Shown here: piece after piece, positions 6,790-8,949 of the stretch | How the letters are laid out: each line of letters opens with the position of its first letter | How positions within the stretch are numbered: the first letter of the stretch is position 1 | NCBI GenBank assembly: GCA_020850025.1 | Contig: JADZFI010000506.1 | Location: forward strand, 1 to 8,949 | From: Saprospiraceae bacterium | Lineage (GTDB): Bacteria; Bacteroidota; Bacteroidia; Chitinophagales; Saprospiraceae | Length of the DNA stretch: 8,949 nucleotides | Direction of reading: 5' to 3' | Notes under the pieces: model-generated | Databases searched by the model: none | What the model was told of the DNA's origin: nothing | Seen by the model: only the letters and a program-made list of their open reading frames with translations | Position numbers and translations under genes: made by a program

Positions 6790-6938
6790 AAGTACACGAA
6801 GGCTTGAAGAGGGCGTTTCATACGTCGCATTTTTAATTTCTCCGCAGAGTCGGAGAGACGCAGAGGTGGATGGCATTGATTATCAATACCTCTGCGCCTC
6901 TCCGACTCTGCGGTAAAATTTACTTATCATACAGCCTC
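6790..6938. repeat. Palindromic element copy B: complete element (unit 2 plus right half)
   Basis: A second left half (outer arm 6809-6825, stem 6837-6867), a 20-nt loop, and a right half (stem 6888-6918, outer arm 6922-6938). The right half is almost identical to that of copy A: two differences from the loop through the start of the flanking array. The left half has diverged (GAGGGCGTTTCATACGT), so its outer arms pair less well than in copy A. The right stem could pair with either the left arm here or the extra left arm at 6747-6777. Confidence 0.88.
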
Positions 6939-6943
6939 CACAA

Positions 6944-6998
6944 CTTAGCGCCTTAGCGTCTTCGTGCCTTCGTGCCCTTCCTTCGCGCCTTTTCCACA
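6944..6998. repeat. Right flanking about 8-nt repeat array of element B
   Basis: Units CTTAGCGC, CTTAGCGT, CTTCGTGC, CTTCGTGC, CCTTCCTT, CGCGCCTT then TTCCACA. It is closely related to 3314-3376 and ends in the same CCTTTTCCACA. It lies 70 nt before the sigma-factor ATG, so that gene's promoter probably sits between 6999 and 7067 or within the array itself. Confidence 0.75.
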
Positions 6999-7067
6999 GA
7001 AAAGTTAAGTGTTCGCCCAACCCTTTTCCCTTGTATTACGACTATATACCAAGAGAATCAGATCTAC

Positions 7068-7622
7068 ATGCCTTATCGCGCCCAGAGTACCGATGCGGAA
7101 CTCCGCCTTGGCTGTATCCAACAGGATCGGCTGGCACAGGAATACCTGTACCGGCGGCACTTCGGCTGGCTGCTGGGTATTTCCATGCGGTACACCCAAA
7201 ACCGGGATGAGGCCACCGATATTTTGAATCAGGCTTTTCTGAAAATCTTCAACAGTCTGGGGCAATTTCAGGAAACAGGTTCTTTCAGAGGCTGGATGGC
7301 CAAAATTGTCTTTCACACTGCCATTGACCATATTCGCCAGAATACCTCGTACAAAAAGCACCATGACTTTGGCGTGGAGGCCGACCAAACCGTGGAAAAT
7401 CTAGGGCTGGATCACCTGCAGGCAGAGGATCTGTTTCAACTGGTGCAACAACTTACGCCTGCCTCACGTGCGGTTTTCAGTATGTACGTCATTGACGGGT
7501 ATAATCACCCGGAAATTGCCGACATGCTGGGCATCAGCACGGGCACTTCCAAATGGCATCTTTCCAATGCCAGGCAGGAATTGAAAAAAATGATGGAACA
7601 TTATTACCAACCGAACCTGTAG
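7068..7622 (+). CDS. ECF-subfamily RNA polymerase sigma factor (sigma-70 family)
   Basis: A 184-residue ECF sigma factor with only regions 2 and 4. Region 2 spans about 20-92: YLYRRHFGWLLGISMRYTQN, DEATDILNQAFLKIF (DEA-D-x-x-Q-x-F-L motif), GSFRGWMAKIVFHTAIDHIR. Region 4 spans about 118-178: LFQLVQQLTPASRAVFSMYV, then the helix-turn-helix GYNHPEIADMLGISTGTSK and WHLSNARQELKK. It would direct RNA polymerase to its own promoters at the -35/-10 sites, usually including its own operon. The ATG at 7068 is preferred; the frame stays open to a GTG at 6972, but that lies inside the repeat array and the extra residues do not resemble a sigma factor. The next gene starts 7 nt after the stop and probably encodes its regulator. 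No promoter of Bacteroidota type (TTTG / TAnnTTTG) could be assigned with confidence. Confidence 0.95.
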   Translation: MPYRAQSTDAELRLGCIQQDRLAQEYLYRRHFGWLLGISMRYTQNRDEATDILNQAFLKIFNSLGQFQETGSFRGWMAKIVFHTAIDHIRQNTSYKKHHDFGVEADQTVENLGLDHLQAEDLFQLVQQLTPASRAVFSMYVIDGYNHPEIADMLGISTGTSKWHLSNARQELKKMMEHYYQPNL

Positions 7623-7629
7623 CACGAAC

Positions 7630-8820
7630 ATGGATCCATTGCTGTCAAAAGAGGAACTGTCCATGCGGGAAAAAATACGCGGGCACGAATTCCCCTTCGA
7701 TGAGAAGGCCTGGGGAGCTATGAAAACAATGCTGGACGAAAAGTCCGACAAGCCGGTTGCCGGCATACCCTTGGTTAGAAACGAACCCGTCCCGGGCCCT
7801 GCCAGGCGATGGATCCCGCTTTTGCTCCTCTGCATGGCCTTTGGCCTGGGGGCAGCGGCGCTACTGTGGCGCCAACCCCAAACCCTTCTTGCTTCTATTG
7901 CCGAACCCGGCGCTGCCCGACAAATAAACACAACTACACCAACGGCAGCCACTCCAGCACCGGCCCTGGCGGGCTCTTTTTCCGGTACAAACACCGGACG
8001 GAAGTCCGCCAGGCCGATGCAGGGTTTGGCAAAGCAGCAGGCGTTTGTTTCAACACCGGAACCCCGTGCTGCCGAAATTCCGGCGCCACCGCCAACTGTG
8101 ATGGATAAAACTCCACTGCTGGATACCCAAAACCTGCCCACACCCCTGCCGGCGGCCCTGCCCTGCCCTACACTGCTGAAAACACCAAAAGCAGATTCCC
8201 TGCTGCGCCCCGACCAAGACATTGCGCGCCGCAGCCGCCGACTCGAGCACGGGATATTGGCAGGCCTGAACGCCCATGCGGCATCTGCAAAGTCCTTTGG
8301 CCTGGGCGTGATGCCCCATGCCGGGTACTTCCTGTCGTACCCTGTCGCCTCCCGCACCAGCCTGCAGGTAGAAGCCATTGCCCGGTATGTTGCCGGCTAC
8401 CGCATCGGCAGTAGTCAGCAGGCGGTTAGCCCAAGCGGGAACCTGACCGATCCCGTGAGAGCGCTCAATTTTGATATGTTTTTCCTGGAATTCCCGGTGC
8501 TGATAAAACACCATACCGGCTCCGGACACGCCTGGTTCGCCGGACTAAAACCCGGTCTGGGCATGCCCCGTTTCGAAGCCAATGAAAATACCACTGCCGA
8601 TGATTTCGAAACGCAGGAACAATCCGCCCGCACCGGCATCCAGCGATTCGATATCGGAGTGACCCTGGGCTGGGAATGGCAGTTTGCCCGCCGCTGGGCC
8701 CTGGATCTGCGCTACAATCAGGGTTTGAAGGATCTGAGCGATAACCGGTACTTCCTGGATAACATCCGGCATCGTAACTCCGGTTTGCAAGTGTCGGTGA
8801 AGACACGATGGGGGGGATAA
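7630..8820 (+). CDS. Membrane-anchored protein with beta-barrel-like C-terminus, putative regulator of the upstream sigma factor
   Basis: A 396-residue protein with unusual layered architecture. Residues 1-58 are soluble and charged, with a REKIRGHEFPFDEKAWGAM segment seen in Bacteroidota proteins that follow ECF sigma genes. Residues about 61-80 (WIPLLLLCMAFGLGAAALLW) form one membrane helix. Residues about 92-190 are a Pro/Ala/Thr-rich linker. Residues about 205-396 look like an outer-membrane beta-barrel domain (PorT/OmpW-like): alternating strands such as SFGLGVMPHAGYFLSY, TSLQVEAIARYVAGYRIG, FDIGVTLGWEWQF and WALDLRYNQGLKDLS. The topology would put the N-terminus in the cytoplasm, near the sigma factor, and the C-terminus across the periplasm. 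An anti-sigma role is inferred from position (7-nt gap) and the N-terminal segment, not from a recognised anti-sigma fold. It does not end in the aromatic residue common for barrels (TRWGG). Confidence 0.75.
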   Translation: MDPLLSKEELSMREKIRGHEFPFDEKAWGAMKTMLDEKSDKPVAGIPLVRNEPVPGPARRWIPLLLLCMAFGLGAAALLWRQPQTLLASIAEPGAARQINTTTPTAATPAPALAGSFSGTNTGRKSARPMQGLAKQQAFVSTPEPRAAEIPAPPPTVMDKTPLLDTQNLPTPLPAALPCPTLLKTPKADSLLRPDQDIARRSRRLEHGILAGLNAHAASAKSFGLGVMPHAGYFLSYPVASRTSLQVEAIARYVAGYRIGSSQQAVSPSGNLTDPVRALNFDMFFLEFPVLIKHHTGSGHAWFAGLKPGLGMPRFEANENTTADDFETQEQSARTGIQRFDIGVTLGWEWQFARRWALDLRYNQGLKDLSDNRYFLDNIRHRNSGLQVSVKTRWGG

Positions 8821-8857
8821 GGCGCAAAGCGGTGGCGCTAAGACACAAAGGCGCTAA
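8818..8857. repeat. Left flanking about 8-nt repeat array of element C, starting at a stop codon
   Basis: Units of TAAGGCGC, AAAGCGGT, GGCGCTAAG, ACACAAAG, GCGCTAAG. It starts exactly at the TAA stop (8818-8820) of the preceding gene, so the stop codon is also the first unit of the array. It leads directly into the palindromic element at 8858. Confidence 0.7.
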
Positions 8858-8949
8858 GAGGCTGTCTCATAAGTCGCAATTTTAGTTCTACCGCAGAGGC
8901 GGGGAGACGCAGAGGTTTTGATAATCAATGCTATACACCTCAGCGTCTC
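8858..8949. repeat. Palindromic repeat element, copy C (cut by window end)
   Basis: Outer left arm 8858-8874 is identical to copy A (GAGGCTGTCTCATAAGT), followed by CGCAATTTTAG and stem arm 8886-8916. The stem has changed from GAGTCGGAGAG to GAGGCGGGGAG. A 20-nt loop (8917-8936) follows, then the start of the right arm (ACCTCAGCGTCTC, 8937-8949). The loop matches the reverse complement of the copy A loop at 17 of 20 positions, and not its forward strand. The right outer arm lies beyond the window. It sits just downstream of the barrel-like gene and may act as its transcript end. Confidence 0.85.

Noticed and set aside
6661..6876. Minus-strand open frame of 71 codons with a 30-residue tandem repeat (MPSTSASLRLCG...)
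   Set aside because: It is produced by the 90-bp duplication (30 codons) in the repeat element. It has no family resemblance, no start context and no conserved protein pattern beyond the DNA repeat.
6972..7067. N-terminal extension of the sigma factor from a GTG at 6972
   Set aside because: The GTG and first codons lie in the repeat array and the added residues are not sigma-like; the ATG at 7068 fits region 2.
7464..8378. Minus-strand open frame of 304 codons across the sigma factor and barrel-like genes
   Set aside because: It is antisense to two well-supported genes, rich in Arg/Ala/Gly from GC-rich shadow codons and without domain features.

Overview
The window looks like chromosomal DNA of a member of the Bacteroidota, possibly a Saprospiria- or Chitinophagia-like lineage. 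Four things point that way: a large secreted protein with a type IX secretion (T9SS) C-terminal sorting domain, a LytS/LytTR two-component pair, an ECF sigma factor followed directly by a membrane-anchored beta-barrel-like protein, and no clear Shine-Dalgarno sequences at the predicted starts. The species cannot be told from the sequence. No rRNA, tRNA, CRISPR array or transposase gene was seen.

Layout. Positions 1-1388 (+) hold the tail of a LytS-type sensor kinase, a LytTR response regulator and a single-domain haemoglobin, in an operon-like arrangement with 15-nt spacing and then a 4-nt ATGA overlap. Positions 1503-2567 (+) encode a cytoplasmic-looking serine beta-lactamase/esterase-fold protein. 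It converges on a small YjdM/PhnA zinc-ribbon protein (2688-3035, -); a 13-bp perfect inverted repeat lies between the two. Positions 3361-6561 (-) encode a 1066-residue secreted protein with Asp-box beta-propeller repeats, an SdrD-like domain, a DUF11/DUF7619-like domain and a T9SS sorting domain. Positions 7068-8820 (+) are a two-gene unit: an ECF sigma factor, then a protein with a cytoplasmic N-terminus, one membrane helix, a Pro/Ala/Thr-rich linker and a beta-barrel-like C-terminus.

Non-coding structure. The most unusual content is a family of long palindromic elements (three places: 3179-3308, 6700-6938, 8858 to beyond the window end). Each has near-perfect 17-bp outer arms, a 31-bp inner stem and a 20-nt loop, and is embedded in arrays of about 8-nt degenerate repeats (CCTTAGCG/CCTTCGTG-like and their complements). 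One copy carries a 90-bp duplicated left half. Another has its loop in the opposite orientation to its arms. The flanking arrays run into two coding sequences and supply their stop codons. A second repeat type with 9-nt period (ATCAnnnnn) lies at 2641-2675 and 6569-6605.

How the genes may work together. The kinase, regulator and globin probably form one gas- or redox-related signalling or response unit. The sigma factor and membrane/barrel protein probably form an envelope-sensing regulator/anti-regulator pair. The other genes look like independent units separated by repeat-rich spacers.
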